Assembly (NCBI RefSeq): GCF_900187615.1
Contig: NZ_FYDO01000015.1
Location: forward strand, 96,345 to 160,344
Length of the DNA: 64,000 bases
From: Pseudomonas sp. Irchel s3f7
GTDB taxonomy: Bacteria; Pseudomonadota; Gammaproteobacteria; Pseudomonadales; Pseudomonadaceae
Direction: 5' to 3'
Numbering within the stretch: the first letter of the stretch is position 1; the number at the start of each line of letters is the position of its first letter. Made by a program: the position numbers and the translations under genes. Shown here in pieces: positions 16,982 to 26,977 of this stretch. A model generated the notes under the pieces. The model saw only the letters and a program-made list of their open reading frames with translations. It searched no databases and was not told where the DNA came from.

Positions 16982-18718
16982 TCACTCCCGTGCTTTGACG
17001 GAGGCCAGCGGAGTCGGTGCGCCTGTGGGTATCACACTGGCCTTGCGCAGCGCAGTGAATACTTCGTCGCGGGTGCCGAGCATCTGCACGGCGCCGTCGC
17101 GCAGCATCAGCATCTTGTCGACGGCACAGAGCACGTTGGGTCGGTGGGAAATCAGAATGAGGGTGGCGCCGCGATTCTTGAGTTCGGCCAGCGCATCGAT
17201 CAAGGCTTTTTCGCCGACGTCGTCGAGGTTGGCGTTCGGCTCATCCAGCACGATCAGATTGGGTTCGCCATACAGCGCGCGGGCCAAGGCGATACGTTGC
17301 TTCTGGCCGCCGGAAAGCGGGCTGCCATCGGTGCTCAGGCGGGTGTCATAACCTTGCGGGAAACGCAGGATCATCTCGTGTACGCCAGCGCTCCTGGCGG
17401 CGCGAATGACGGCTTCGCTGTCCACTTCGCCAAAGCGCGCAATGTTGTCGGCGATGCTGCCTTCGAACAGTTCCACGTCTTGTGGCAGGTAGCCGATCCA
17501 GGGACCCAGTTCGCTCTTGTTCCAGGTGTACATGTCCGCACCGTCCAGGCGCACTTTGCCAGCCTGTGACGGCCAGACGCCAACCAGCAGGCGGGCGAGG
17601 GTGGATTTGCCGGAGGCGGATGGACCGATAATGCCAAGGCTTTCGCCGGGGACAAGGCTGAAGCTCACTCCGCGCAATATCGTATTGTTGGTCCCGGGCG
17701 CGCAGGCATACACATTTTCTACCGCCAGCATGCCCAGTGGTCGCTGCAGCGACATGCTCGGTACTCTGCGTGGATAGTCATGCAGCATTTCGTTGAGCCT
17801 GGCCCAGGCCGTACGGCAGCCGATCAGTTGCTTCCACGAGGCGATGACTTGTTCCACCGGACTCAGTGCGCGGCCGGTGAGGATCGAGCAGGCAATCATC
17901 ATCCCGGGCGTGATCTTGCCGTCGATCGCCAGCAGTGCGCCGGCGCCGAGGATCAGCGACTGCAACGTGATTCGTACGAAGCGCCCGGTGCCGCTGATCA
18001 CGGCGGCACGGTCGGAGGCCAGGGTCTGCATTTCCAGAACGCGCAAATGGCTTTGGTACCAGCGCTTGCTGATGGATGGCAGCATGCCCATGGCCTCGAT
18101 AACCTCGGCATTGCGCAGGTTGTTGTTGGCGTATTGGGCGGAGGAGAGGGAGGCCTGATTGGCCTCGGCCAGGGGCTTCTGCGTCGCCTTCTCGGTGAGA
18201 AAAGCCAAGGCCACCAGAATCAGTGAGCCGATCAGCGTGAGCAGTCCGAGGATCGGGTGGATCAGATAGGCGACCAGCAGGTAGATCGGCGTCCACGGCG
18301 CATCGAAGAAAGCGAACAGGCCATTGCCGGTGAGGAACTGGCGAACCTGCGCGAGATCTTGCAGGGCCTGGGCCGGGTTGCCTCCGGCGCGGCTCAGGTT
18401 TCGCTCGAACGCAGCGGTGAAGATTCGCCGGTTGAGGTCCATGTCGAGGCAGTTGCCGACCCGGATCAGCAGGCGGGTTCGGATCATTTCCAGTGTGGAC
18501 ATCAACAGGAACAGGCCCACCACCAGAACGGTCAGCATCGTCAATGTTGTGACATTTCCACTGACCAAGGCTCGGTCATAGACCTGAAGCATGTACACGG
18601 CTGGCGTCAACATCATGATGTTGATGACGCCGCTGAAGCCCGCCAGTGAGTAAAAGCTACGGCGCAGACGAAAGAGTGCGTCAGCCAGTTCGGAGCGGGT
18701 GCTCGACGGCTTATGCAT
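16982..18718 (-). CDS. Type I secretion ABC transporter (PrtD/AprD family)
   Basis: A 578-residue permease-ATPase fusion. The N-terminal half has the PrtD-type membrane domain (SFYSLAGFSGVINIMMLTPAVYMLQVYDRALVSGN and FFDAPWTPIYLLVAYLIHPILGLL) without the N-terminal peptidase of bacteriocin exporters. The ATPase has Walker A GPSASGKST, Q-loop GYLPQDVEL, signature LSGGQKQR and Walker B LIVLDEPNANLD with a downstream ISHRP. It drives secretion of proteins with a C-terminal uncleaved signal, such as AprA-type proteases, TliA lipase or the HasA hemophore. No such substrate gene is adjacent, which is unusual. It is the first gene of a tightly spaced three-gene operon (ABC, adaptor, channel). Confidence 0.92.
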   Translation of the reverse strand: MHKPSSTRSELADALFRLRRSFYSLAGFSGVINIMMLTPAVYMLQVYDRALVSGNVTTLTMLTVLVVGLFLLMSTLEMIRTRLLIRVGNCLDMDLNRRIFTAAFERNLSRAGGNPAQALQDLAQVRQFLTGNGLFAFFDAPWTPIYLLVAYLIHPILGLLTLIGSLILVALAFLTEKATQKPLAEANQASLSSAQYANNNLRNAEVIEAMGMLPSISKRWYQSHLRVLEMQTLASDRAAVISGTGRFVRITLQSLILGAGALLAIDGKITPGMMIACSILTGRALSPVEQVIASWKQLIGCRTAWARLNEMLHDYPRRVPSMSLQRPLGMLAVENVYACAPGTNNTILRGVSFSLVPGESLGIIGPSASGKSTLARLLVGVWPSQAGKVRLDGADMYTWNKSELGPWIGYLPQDVELFEGSIADNIARFGEVDSEAVIRAARSAGVHEMILRFPQGYDTRLSTDGSPLSGGQKQRIALARALYGEPNLIVLDEPNANLDDVGEKALIDALAELKNRGATLILISHRPNVLCAVDKMLMLRDGAVQMLGTRDEVFTALRKASVIPTGAPTPLASVKARE

Positions 18719-19033
18719 TTTGGGCCTCCCTCTTCGAAAACCCGGTTGCCCTTTAGGCGCAACGGCTAAATATCGGTCTAATCCGGCGCGTAGCTTTTGA
18801 TACGCAGGCGGGTCGCTCTATGGCGAGTCATCCAAAACCTCTGCTTGCTCCCTTATCCCGCAGCGTAGGTGGCAGCGTTCTAATCTGAAATATTTTTTCG
18901 CTCTATAGCCACTTCTGTCATCGCATATATATCTTTCTAAAACAGCGAGTTAATTGCACTGATAATCGTTCTTGTCATACGGGTGGCGTAATTTTGGCAA
19001 TTTTTTGCCATTGTCCTTCAGTTCAAAAGAACG
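18719..19033. promoter_or_regulatory. Promoter region of the type I secretion operon
   Basis: About 315 bp between topB (ends at 19034) and the first secretion gene, both on the minus strand. The part 18890-18970 is AT-rich, unlike its surroundings. No gene is visible. A weak hairpin TGGCAA/TTGCCA near 18992-19010 follows topB on the minus strand. Confidence 0.5.
18955..18973. promoter_or_regulatory. Fur-box-like sequence
   Basis: TGCACTGATAATCGTTCTT matches the 19-bp Fur consensus at about 12 of 19 positions, including a complete central GATAAT. It lies about 240 bp upstream of the secretion operon in an AT-rich promoter-like tract. Hemophore and some protease exporters are iron-regulated, so the site is plausible, but the match is only moderate. 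Confidence 0.3.
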
Positions 19034-20983
19034 CTACGAAGGCTTGGCCGGCTTTGCCGCGCGCTTGCTGCTGCTCGCTGGTTTGCGTTTGGCGGTCTTG
19101 CGTTGTTTTTTCCACGGGGTGGCCCCGCGCCCGGCGGGGCTTGCCGGGCCGCTGATGGTCAGGCTCAAGCCGGCACAGCGGCTGACTTGCTTGCTCATCC
19201 AGGCGGCTTGTTTGGTGACGAATTCCTCAAGGCTCATTTCTCCGCTTTGCACCATGTCCAGAGCCTGTTCCCAGATGGCTGTGGTCCCCGGATCGGCAAT
19301 GGCGCGCGGCACGGCATCGATCAGGCTGAACGCTGCGGGCGTTGCGGCCAGGGCTTTGCCGTTTTTCACCAGATAACCACGGTCGAGCAGACCCTGGATG
19401 ATCGAAGCACGGGTCGCTTCGGTGCCGATGCCGGTGGTGTCCTTGAGCTTTTGCTTGAGCAGTGGATCCTCCACCAGTTTGGCGACGTTCTTCATCGCCT
19501 TGATCAGATCGCCTTCGGTGAATGGCTTGGGTGGCTGAGTCCAGAGGTCCTTGAACTGCACGCCAGCCACCGCGCAATCAATGCCTTCGGCCAGGTTCGG
19601 CAGTGTTTGCGGTGTTGGCGCTTCGCGACCCTTGGCCGGTGCCAGTGCTTCAGGCAGGGCGCGTTTCCAGCCTGGTTCGATGATCTGTTTTCCCACGGCG
19701 CGCAAAGCCTCGCCAGCACAATCGAAATCGGCCTGGGTGCGGTCGTATTCGTGATTGGGCAGGAACTGTGCGAGATAGCGTGCGCGGATCAGCGTATAGA
19801 CCGCACGGTGCTTGCCGGTCAGACGTTCAAGATTTTTCGCCGCGACGGTGGGGATGATGCCGTGGTGAGCGGTGACCTTGGCATCGTTCCAGGCCCGCGA
19901 GCGGCGGTGCGGCTCAAGGTGATCGTGCAAGGCGTTCAGGGCCGGATCGGCCTGACGCAGCGCTGCCAGAATCGCCGGTGCCTCGCTGTGCTGGCTGAGC
20001 GGCAGGAAGCCGCAATCGCTGCGTGGATAGGTGATGACTTTGTGGGTTTCGTAAAGCGCCTGAGCGATGTCGAGGGTTTCCTGGGCGCCGAGGCCGAGTT
20101 TTTTCGAACAGACTTCCTGAAGCGTTCCCAGGTCGAACGGCAGCGGTGCCACTTCGCGCATCCGCTCGGTGCGCAGCTTGATGACCCGGGCCGTGGAGGC
20201 GCTGCCTATGGCTGCCGCCGCTTGTTGTGCCAGGACCTGATTCAGGCAGCGGTCCTGATCGTCGCAAATCTCGGATGCCGCCCGCCATTGCGCGGTAAAC
20301 GCGGTGCCGTTGTGCAGCAGCTGCACGTCGATGGCCCAATAGGCGACAGGTACGAAATCGGCGATGCTGCGGTCGCGGTCCACCACCAAACGCAAGGTCG
20401 GCGTCTGTACCCGGCCCACCGGCAACACCCCCTGATAACCGGATTGGCGCCCGAGCAGCGTGAAAAGCCGACTCATGTTCATGCCGATCAGCCAGTCAGC
20501 CCGGGATCGTCCCAGGGCCGAGTGATAGAGACTGAACGTGTCGGCCCCCGGTTTGAGCGTGGCAAGGGCCTTGCGGATCGAGGCATCGTCCAGTGCCGAC
20601 AACCAGAGGCGGCGGATCGGTCCGCGGTAACGGCAATGCTCGACCAGTTCGCGGGCGATCATCTCGCCTTCGCGGTCGGCGTCGGTGGCAATGATCAGTT
20701 CGGAGGCTTCGCCGAGCAGGCGCTTGACCGCCTTGTACTGGCTGGCCGTGCGTGGCTTGACGGTCATCTTCCATTTTTCGGGAATGATCGGCAGGTCCGC
20801 CAGCACCCAGCGCTTGTAGCGTGCATCGTAGGCATCCGGCGGCGCGGTTTCCAGCAGGTGGCCGATGCACCAGGTCACCGTGACGCCCGTTCCCAGCCAG
20901 CAGCCATCACCCCGGCGCCTGGCGCCGAGTACCGCTGCAATGTCTTTGGCCTGGGAAGGTTTTTCACAGAGGTACAGCTGCAT
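19034..20983 (-). CDS. topB: DNA topoisomerase III
   Basis: A 649-residue type IA topoisomerase, starting at MQLYLCEKPSQAKDIAAVLGARRRGDGCW, the usual N-terminus (an upstream in-frame start adds three residues). The TOPRIM domain includes ATDADREGEMIARE with the acidic metal-binding residues. The active-site tyrosine is in VITYPRSDCGFLPLSQH. The GRVQTPTLRLVVDRDR motif is present. The C-terminal tail is very rich in Lys/Arg (KKQRKTAKRKPASSSKRAAK), as in other TopB proteins. It decatenates and relaxes DNA, acting in recombination and replication with RecQ-like helicases. It is divergent from the SOS mutagenesis operon, and a LexA-type operator lies between them. Confidence 0.95.
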   Translation of the reverse strand: MQLYLCEKPSQAKDIAAVLGARRRGDGCWLGTGVTVTWCIGHLLETAPPDAYDARYKRWVLADLPIIPEKWKMTVKPRTASQYKAVKRLLGEASELIIATDADREGEMIARELVEHCRYRGPIRRLWLSALDDASIRKALATLKPGADTFSLYHSALGRSRADWLIGMNMSRLFTLLGRQSGYQGVLPVGRVQTPTLRLVVDRDRSIADFVPVAYWAIDVQLLHNGTAFTAQWRAASEICDDQDRCLNQVLAQQAAAAIGSASTARVIKLRTERMREVAPLPFDLGTLQEVCSKKLGLGAQETLDIAQALYETHKVITYPRSDCGFLPLSQHSEAPAILAALRQADPALNALHDHLEPHRRSRAWNDAKVTAHHGIIPTVAAKNLERLTGKHRAVYTLIRARYLAQFLPNHEYDRTQADFDCAGEALRAVGKQIIEPGWKRALPEALAPAKGREAPTPQTLPNLAEGIDCAVAGVQFKDLWTQPPKPFTEGDLIKAMKNVAKLVEDPLLKQKLKDTTGIGTEATRASIIQGLLDRGYLVKNGKALAATPAAFSLIDAVPRAIADPGTTAIWEQALDMVQSGEMSLEEFVTKQAAWMSKQVSRCAGLSLTISGPASPAGRGATPWKKQRKTAKRKPASSSKRAAKPAKPS

Positions 20984-21054
20984 AACCACCATCGTCGATC
21001 AAGGTACGAGAGGTGCACAGAATGGCGGCTGACGCGCATCGGGGCAATCTTTAT

Positions 21055-21070
21055 CTGTATGCATGTACAG
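21055..21070. promoter_or_regulatory. LexA (LexA1-type) SOS box
   Basis: CTGTATGCATGTACAG fits the canonical CTGT-N8-ACAG LexA operator exactly. It lies between divergent topB and lexA2, 58 bp upstream of the lexA2 ATG and 72 bp upstream of the topB start. It suggests control of the lexA2 operon, and perhaps topB, by the main chromosomal LexA. Confidence 0.8.
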
Positions 21071-21119
21071 CTTTTTGTGTCGCAGCTGACTGGAGGTCCT
21101 TGCCAGGGAAAAACCAAAA

Positions 21120-21135
21120 GAGTACAAATGTACTC
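21120..21135. promoter_or_regulatory. LexA2-type operator overlapping the lexA2 start
   Basis: GAGTACAAATGTACTC is a perfect inverted repeat (7-bp arms GAGTACA/TGTACTC, 2-bp centre). It contains AGTAC-N4-GTACT, close to the palindrome AGTAC-N4-GTGCT reported for LexA2 of Pseudomonas putida. It overlaps the ATG at 21128, so repressor binding would block transcription at its own gene. If translation starts at ATG 21137 instead, the operator is in the leader. Confidence 0.75.
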
Positions 21136-21745
21136 CATGACGACTTTAACTCCCCGCCGTACCGCCATCCTGACTTTTATCCGCGAGCGCATCGCCGAAC
21201 AGGGTCAATCTCCGAGCCTCGCTGAAATCAGCGAGGCGTTCGGCTTTGCCTCCCGAAGCGTGGCGCGCAAGCATGTGCTGGCGTTGACCGAGGCCGGTTT
21301 TATCGAGGTCAATCCTAATCAGGCCCGGGGCATTCGTTTACTCGGGCAACCACCGCGCCCGGAGTTGCTGGACATCCCGGTCCTCGGTCGGGTCGCGGCC
21401 GGCGCGCCGATCGGCGCCGATGCCGAGGTGCACAGCCGCTTGTTGCTCGATCCGTCGATTTTTTCGCGGGTGCCGGACTACATGCTCCGGGTCCGGGGCG
21501 ATTCAATGATCGAGGACGGTATTCTCGACGGCGATCTGGTGGGCGTGCACCGCAATCCCGAGGCGCTCAACGGCCAGATCGTCGTCGCGCGGCTCGACGG
21601 TGAGGTCACCATCAAGCGTTTCGAGCGGGTGGGTGACGTTGTGCGCCTGCTGCCGCGTAACCCGGCCTACCAGCCGATCATCGTCGAAGCCGATCAGGAC
21701 CTGGCCATCGAAGGGGTGTTCTGCGGTCTGGTGAGGCAAGGCTGA
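21128..21745 (+). CDS. lexA2: LexA2 repressor of the imuAB-dnaE2 operon
   Basis: A 205-residue LexA from ATG 21128 (MYSMTTLTPRRTAILTFIRE); ATG 21137 is an equally good start. The N-terminal winged HTH is RIAEQGQSPSLAEISEAFGFASRSVARKHVLALTEAGFIE. The C-terminal S24 domain has the cleavage-site Ala-Gly in RVAAGAPI, the catalytic Ser in RGDSMIEDGILDGD and the catalytic Lys in EVTIKRF, so RecA-stimulated self-cleavage should be intact. In pseudomonads this second LexA controls the mutagenesis cassette that it heads. The A of its TGA stop is the first base of the imuA ATG, showing translational coupling. The frame is open far upstream through antisense topB; that extension is not coding. Confidence 0.93.
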   Translation: MYSMTTLTPRRTAILTFIRERIAEQGQSPSLAEISEAFGFASRSVARKHVLALTEAGFIEVNPNQARGIRLLGQPPRPELLDIPVLGRVAAGAPIGADAEVHSRLLLDPSIFSRVPDYMLRVRGDSMIEDGILDGDLVGVHRNPEALNGQIVVARLDGEVTIKRFERVGDVVRLLPRNPAYQPIIVEADQDLAIEGVFCGLVRQG

Positions 21746-22362
21746 TGGGCGCCGTCGTTGCGTTGGATACGCTGTTCAATGGCGGCCAGGTCTGGAAGGG
21801 CCGGCCTGCGCCACCGACCGTCAGCCCGCAACCCACCGGGCATGCCACGCTGGATGCGACGTTGCCCACCGGTGGCTGGCCGGAAGCGGCGCTGACCGAA
21901 ATCCTCCTGACCGGGCAGGGTGTCGGCGAGTTGCAACTGGTGTGGCCAGCGCTGGCGCGGTTGGCGGCAGCGGGGGAGCGCATCGTGCTGGTCGCGCCGC
22001 CCTTCGTACCGTACCCCCAGGCGTGGCAGAACGCCGGGATCGACCTGCGCCAGTTGTCGATCATCCAGGCCAGCGAGCGCGATGCGCTGTGGGCGGCGGA
22101 ACAATGCCTGCGCTCGGGCAGTTGCGGCGCCGTGCTGTGCTGGCCGCACAAGGCCGATGATCGCGCATTGCGTCGCTTGCAGGTGGCGGCGGAAACCGGC
22201 CAGACCCTGGCGTTTGCCTATCGTCCGCTCAGTGAGGCCATCAACCCGTCACCGGCGGCCCTGCGCATCGCCATCGATGCGCAACCGGCGCAATTGCGGG
22301 TGCTCAAGTGCCGGGGCGGTCTGGCCCGCTCGGCGCCGATTGCCTTCGCCGTGGGGCATTGA
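21745..22362 (+). CDS. imuA: ImuA, SulA/RecA-like accessory protein of SOS mutagenesis
   Basis: A 205-residue protein. It shows the ImuA hallmarks: VWKGRPAPPTVSPQPTGHATLDATLPTGGWPEAALTEILL near the N-terminus and GVGELQLVWPALARLAAAGERIVLVAPPFVPYPQAWQNAGID, a degenerate RecA/SulA-like fold without a standard Walker A lysine. It works with ImuB and DnaE2 in error-prone translesion synthesis, where it contributes to access at damaged replication forks. It overlaps lexA2 by one base and is followed 7 bp later by imuB. Confidence 0.9.
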   Translation: MGAVVALDTLFNGGQVWKGRPAPPTVSPQPTGHATLDATLPTGGWPEAALTEILLTGQGVGELQLVWPALARLAAAGERIVLVAPPFVPYPQAWQNAGIDLRQLSIIQASERDALWAAEQCLRSGSCGAVLCWPHKADDRALRRLQVAAETGQTLAFAYRPLSEAINPSPAALRIAIDAQPAQLRVLKCRGGLARSAPIAFAVGH

Positions 22363-22369
22363 GGTTGCC

Positions 22370-23785
22370 ATGCGCTGGGTTTGCATTCTCTTCCCGCAAT
22401 TGGCGCTGGACGCGGTACTGCGTCAGCGTGCCGATCCTGATGAACCTCTGGTTTTGCTGACCGGCCCGGCCCAGCGTCGGGTGTTGCAGGCGGTCAATGG
22501 CCCGGCGAGGGCGTTGGGCTTGCGTCCCGGTCAGTCCATGAGCGCCGCCCAGGCTTTGAGCAAAGGTTTTGCCACGGCCGAATACGACGCCGCCGACATC
22601 GAACACTGGCAACAGTTTCTCGCCGCCTGGGCCTATGGTTTCAGCTCCCAGGTCAGCGTGCATTACCCGCGCACCGTGGTGTTTGAAATCGAGTCCAGCC
22701 TCGGGCTGTTCGGTGCCTGGCCGCAACTCGAGGCGCGCTTGCGTCGCGAACTCGGCGAACTGGGTTTTCGTCATCGCATTGTCGCCGCGCCCAACCCGGT
22801 GGCGGCGCGGGTGCTGGCCAACGCTTATGACGGTCTTGTGGTGCCTGACGATCAAGCCTTGCAGCATCATCTGGGACAATTGCCGATCGACCGGATCGGG
22901 CTGGAGGCATCGGTTGCCACGGCATTGTTACGCATGGGCTTGCGCACCTTGAGTCAAGTGCAGGCGTTACCCCGGCATAGCCTCGCCCGGCGTTTCGAGG
23001 CTCAGGTGCTCAAGTATCTGGACGCGCTGCTGGGGTTGCGTCGGCTCGCACTGGCGTTCTACCTGCCGCCGGACCGTTTCGATGTGCGCATCGAGCTCAA
23101 TTTCGATGTGCAGTCCCATCAGGCCTTGCTGTTTCCATTACGCCGGCTGACCGGCGATCTGGCGGCGTTTCTTTGTGGTCGCGACAGCGGCGTACAGCGT
23201 TTTGACCTGCACCTGGAGCACGCGGGGTTGCCGGACACGCTGATCAAGGTCGGTCTGCTCAGCGCCGAGCGTGATCCGGCAATGCTCTTTGAACTGGCTC
23301 GGGGGCGACTGGAGCAAGTTCAGGTCGAGGCGCCGGTGCGCGGCTTCCGTCTGCGCGCCGAAGACCTGCCGGCGTTCGTACCCCAGCATCAGGAGCTGTT
23401 CGATGATCGTGCGCAGCAATCCTTGCCCTGGGAGCAACTGCGCGAACGCTTGCGCGCACGGCTGGGGGATGACGCGGTGCATGGCCTGCGCTTTCAGGCC
23501 GATCATCGACCCGAGTGCGCCTGGCAGGCCAAGGCCGACCATCACTCCTGCACGGGGCTTGCCGTCGTGAAGCGACCGGGTTGGCTGCTGACTGAACCGT
23601 TGGCCGTGCACCAAGGCTCGGCACGCATCCTCATGGGGCCGGAACGTATCGAGTCCGGTTGGTGGGACGGCGGCGATGTCCGCCGGGATTATTACCTGAT
23701 CGAAACCCGCGCCGGCCAACAGGGCTGGGCCTACCGGGCGGTGGGTGAGGACGGCCCGTTGTGGTTGCAGGGCTGGTTCGCATGA
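22370..23785 (+). CDS. imuB: ImuB, catalytically inactive Y-family polymerase adaptor
   Basis: A 471-residue Y-family-like protein starting [20 protein letters not shown], where true Y-family enzymes have an active-site aspartate in the first strand; here the acidic residue is absent. The second acidic region ([13 protein letters not shown]) is also altered. This is the known state of ImuB, a non-catalytic hub that binds the beta clamp, ImuA and DnaE2. The C-terminal third ([16 protein letters not shown]...HRPECAW...PGWLLTEP) matches the ImuB-specific tail. The ATG follows GAGG (21362-like spacing: GAGGTTGCC). It overlaps dnaE2 by four bases (ATGA). Confidence 0.92.
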   Translation: MRWVCILFPQLALDAVLRQRADPDEPLVLLTGPAQRRVLQAVNGPARALGLRPGQSMSAAQALSKGFATAEYDAADIEHWQQFLAAWAYGFSSQVSVHYPRTVVFEIESSLGLFGAWPQLEARLRRELGELGFRHRIVAAPNPVAARVLANAYDGLVVPDDQALQHHLGQLPIDRIGLEASVATALLRMGLRTLSQVQALPRHSLARRFEAQVLKYLDALLGLRRLALAFYLPPDRFDVRIELNFDVQSHQALLFPLRRLTGDLAAFLCGRDSGVQRFDLHLEHAGLPDTLIKVGLLSAERDPAMLFELARGRLEQVQVEAPVRGFRLRAEDLPAFVPQHQELFDDRAQQSLPWEQLRERLRARLGDDAVHGLRFQADHRPECAWQAKADHHSCTGLAVVKRPGWLLTEPLAVHQGSARILMGPERIESGWWDGGDVRRDYYLIETRAGQQGWAYRAVGEDGPLWLQGWFA

Positions 23786-26700
23786 ATGTCGAATATGCCG
23801 AGCTGCACTGCCTGTCGAATTTCAGCTTCCAGCGCGGCGCGTCCAGTGCCCTCGAACTGTTTCAGCGAGCAAAAAAACAGGGCTACCAGGCGCTGGCGAT
23901 CACTGATGAGTGCACCTTGTCGGGCATCGTTCGCGCCTGGCAGGCAGCGAAATCCGTGGAGCTGCCGCTGATCATCGGCAGTGAAGTGCGCATCGAAAAC
24001 GGCCCGAAATTGGTGCTGCTGGTGGAGAATCTGGAGGGTTATCAGGCGTTGTGCCGATTGATCACCCGCGCTCGGCGTCGTACGCAGAAAGGCCAGTATC
24101 AAGTACTGCGCGAAGATTTCAGCGAACCGTTGCCGGGGCTATTGGCGTTGTGGGTACCGGACGCGGTCGACGCTTTTGAGCAAGGGCACTGGCTGAAACA
24201 GGTCTTCACCGAACGCCTGTGGCTGGCGGTGCAATTGCATCGTGGCCAGGACGATGCACGACGCCTGAGCGAACTGTCAGCCCTGGCCCGGGAGTTGGGA
24301 GTTCCAGCGGTGGCCAGCGGCGATGTACACATGCACGCGCGCGGCCGGCGGGCCTTGCAGGACACCATGACCGCGATCCGTCATCATCTGCCCGTAGCCG
24401 ATGCCGGGTTGCGGCTGCACCCCAACGGCGAGCGGCACCTGCGCGGTCTCGATGTCCTGCAGGCGCTTTACCCGCCAGCCTTGCTGGAACAAACGCTGGT
24501 TATCGCCCGGCGCTGCACCTTCGACCTCGGTCAATTGCGTTATCAATATCCCCGAGAACTGGTGCCTGAAGGGCATAGCGCCACGTCCTGGCTGAGCGAG
24601 TTGACCGAGCGCGGTATCCGCGAGCGATGGCCGCAAGGCGCCAGCGACAAGGTGCGCGGGCTGATCGACAAGGAGCTCGGGCTGATCGCCGAGCTGGGTT
24701 ACGAAAGTTATTTCCTTACGGTTCAGGACATCGTCGCCTTCGCCCGACGCGAGAAAATCCTGTGTCAGGGTCGAGGTTCGGCGGCCAACTCGGCGGTGTG
24801 TTTCGCCTTGGGCATCACCGAGATCGACCCCGACCGGATGAACATGCTGTTTGAGCGTTTTCTCTCCAAGGAGCGCAACGAGCCGCCGGATATCGATGTG
24901 GACTTCGAGCACGAACGCCGCGAGGAAGTCCTGCAGTACGTGTTCAAGCGCTATGGCCGGGGTCGTGCAGCGTTGACCGCTGTGGTCAGCACTTACCATG
25001 CGGCCGGCGCGGTGCGTGATGTGGCCAAGGCGTTGGGTTTGCCACCGGACCAGATCAATGCCCTGGCCGATTGTTGTGGCCACTGGAGTGATGAAACACC
25101 CCCCGTCGAACGCTTGCGTGAAGGCGGTTTCGATCCAGAAAGCCCGGTATTGCGCCGGGTGTTGAGCCTGACGCAGCAGTTGATCGGTTTCCCTCGACAC
25201 CTGTCCCAGCACCCCGGTGGTTTTGTCATTTCCGAGCAGCCTTTGGACCATCTTGTACCGGTGGAAAACGCGGCCATGGCCGAGCGCACTATCATTCAGT
25301 GGGACAAGGACGACCTTGATGCCGTCGGCCTGCTCAAAGTCGATATCCTGGCCTTGGGCATGCTCAGCGCGATTCGTCGTTGTTTCGATTTGCTGCGTCG
25401 TCATCGCAACCGCGATTTGAGCCTGGCAACCGTGCCTTCTGAAGACTCGCAAACCTACGACATGATTGGTCGGGCCGACACCATCGGTGTGTTCCAGATC
25501 GAATCCCGGGCACAGATGTCGATGCTGCCCAGGCTCAAGCCCCGCAAGTTCTATGACCTGGTGATCGAAGTCGCCATTGTCCGTCCGGGGCCGATTCAGG
25601 GTGGCATGGTGCACCCGTACCTGCGTCGTCGAAACAAGGAAGAACTCGAAAGCTACCCCTCCGAAGAGTTGCGGGAAGTGTTGAAACGCACCCTCGGTGT
25701 GCCGCTGTTTCAGGAACAGGTGATGCAGATCGCAATCGTCGCCGCCGACTACAGCCCTGGCGAGGCCGATCAGTTGCGTCGTTCCATGGCAGCCTGGAAG
25801 CGCCACGGCGGGCTCGAGCCGCACCAGGAGCGGTTGGCTGCGGGCATGAAGAAAAAGGGCTATACCGCCGAATTCGCCGCGCAGATTTTCGAGCAGATCA
25901 AGGGCTTTGGCAGCTACGGTTTTCCCGAGTCCCACGCTGCCAGTTTCGCCTTGTTGACGTACGCCAGTTGCTGGTTGAAATGCCACGAACCGGCCGCCTT
26001 CGCCTGCGCGCTGATTAACAGTTGGCCGATGGGTTTCTACAGTCCGGACCAGATTCTGCAGGATGCGCGCCGCCATCATTTGCAGATTCGTCCGGTGGAC
26101 GTGCGCGCCAGCGATTGGGATTGCAGCCTGGAGCCGGTCACCGGGGCGCAACCGGCGATTCGCATGGGCTTGCGCATGATCAAGGGCTTTCGTGAGGACG
26201 ACGCCCGGCGCATTGAAACGGCCCGTCTGAACGGTGCATTTGTCGACATCGCCGACCTCGGGGAACGGGCGCGACTCGATGCCCGTGCCCAAGAGCAACT
26301 GGCCGATGCCGGTGCGTTGCGCGGGTTGGCCGGGGATCGGCACCGGGCGCGCTGGGAAGTGGCAGGCGTGCAAAAGCAGCTCGGCTTGTTCGCCGGGCTA
26401 CCGAGCCAGGAGGAAGGTGCGGTGTCGCTGCCCAAACCCACGGTCGGCGAAGACCTGCTCGCCGATTACAACAGCCTGGGCACCACCCTCGGGCCGCATC
26501 CGCTGGCGCTGTTGCGCAGTGAATTGAAAGCCCGGCGCTGTCGCAGCTCAAAAGAGCTGCTTGACGTCGAGCACGGACGACTGGTCAGCGTTGCCGGCCT
26601 GGTGACAGGCAGGCAACGTCCAAGCACCGCCAGCGGTGTGACCTTCGTTACGCTGGAGGACGAGTTCGGCAACGTCAACGTGGTGGTCTGGCGCGACCTG

Positions 26701-26859
26701 GCCGAGCGGCAACGTCAGGTACTGGTCGGTTCGCAGTTGCTCAAGGTCGATGGGCGCTGGGAGAGAGAGGGCGAAGTCCGGCACCTGATTGCCGGGCGCT
26801 TGAGTGACTTGAGCCCGCTACTGGAGGGTATCAATGTGCGTAGCCGCGATTTCCACTAA
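23782..26859 (+). CDS. dnaE2: Error-prone DNA polymerase III alpha subunit DnaE2
   Basis: A 1025-residue C-family polymerase beginning [30 protein letters not shown]. The PHP domain is at the N-terminus ([18 protein letters not shown]). The palm acidic motif is [20 protein letters not shown], preceded by [39 protein letters not shown]. The finger/HhH region ([41 protein letters not shown]) and the C-terminal OB fold ([32 protein letters not shown]) follow. The length is shorter than DnaE1 (about 1170), as expected. It synthesises across lesions together with ImuA/ImuB and is induced by DNA damage. The start overlaps imuB, so it is translationally coupled. Confidence 0.95.
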   Translation: MNVEYAELHCLSNFSFQRGASSALELFQRAKKQGYQALAITDECTLSGIVRAWQAAKSVELPLIIGSEVRIENGPKLVLLVENLEGYQALCRLITRARRRTQKGQYQVLREDFSEPLPGLLALWVPDAVDAFEQGHWLKQVFTERLWLAVQLHRGQDDARRLSELSALARELGVPAVASGDVHMHARGRRALQDTMTAIRHHLPVADAGLRLHPNGERHLRGLDVLQALYPPALLEQTLVIARRCTFDLGQLRYQYPRELVPEGHSATSWLSELTERGIRERWPQGASDKVRGLIDKELGLIAELGYESYFLTVQDIVAFARREKILCQGRGSAANSAVCFALGITEIDPDRMNMLFERFLSKERNEPPDIDVDFEHERREEVLQYVFKRYGRGRAALTAVVSTYHAAGAVRDVAKALGLPPDQINALADCCGHWSDETPPVERLREGGFDPESPVLRRVLSLTQQLIGFPRHLSQHPGGFVISEQPLDHLVPVENAAMAERTIIQWDKDDLDAVGLLKVDILALGMLSAIRRCFDLLRRHRNRDLSLATVPSEDSQTYDMIGRADTIGVFQIESRAQMSMLPRLKPRKFYDLVIEVAIVRPGPIQGGMVHPYLRRRNKEELESYPSEELREVLKRTLGVPLFQEQVMQIAIVAADYSPGEADQLRRSMAAWKRHGGLEPHQERLAAGMKKKGYTAEFAAQIFEQIKGFGSYGFPESHAASFALLTYASCWLKCHEPAAFACALINSWPMGFYSPDQILQDARRHHLQIRPVDVRASDWDCSLEPVTGAQPAIRMGLRMIKGFREDDARRIETARLNGAFVDIADLGERARLDARAQEQLADAGALRGLAGDRHRARWEVAGVQKQLGLFAGLPSQEEGAVSLPKPTVGEDLLADYNSLGTTLGPHPLALLRSELKARRCRSSKELLDVEHGRLVSVAGLVTGRQRPSTASGVTFVTLEDEFGNVNVVVWRDLAERQRQVLVGSQLLKVDGRWEREGEVRHLIAGRLSDLSPLLEGINVRSRDFH

Positions 26860-26977
26860 CACCGCAATCCCAGTGGGCTGAAGGAGCCTCGCGAGAATCA
26901 GCTATACCTCTATGAAACGAATGGCGTGCGACGTGCTCGAAACAAACGGGCGTAGATGACCTGGATTGAGCCAACCG

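Noticed and set aside
19103..21127. A long plus-strand extension upstream of lexA2
   Set aside because: It runs antisense through topB and lacks similarity to any LexA; the real start is at the HTH near 21128 or 21137.
24277..26373. A 698-codon open frame on the minus strand
   Set aside because: It is exactly antisense to dnaE2, has no ribosome site or recognisable domain, and follows the third-codon GC pattern of the real gene.
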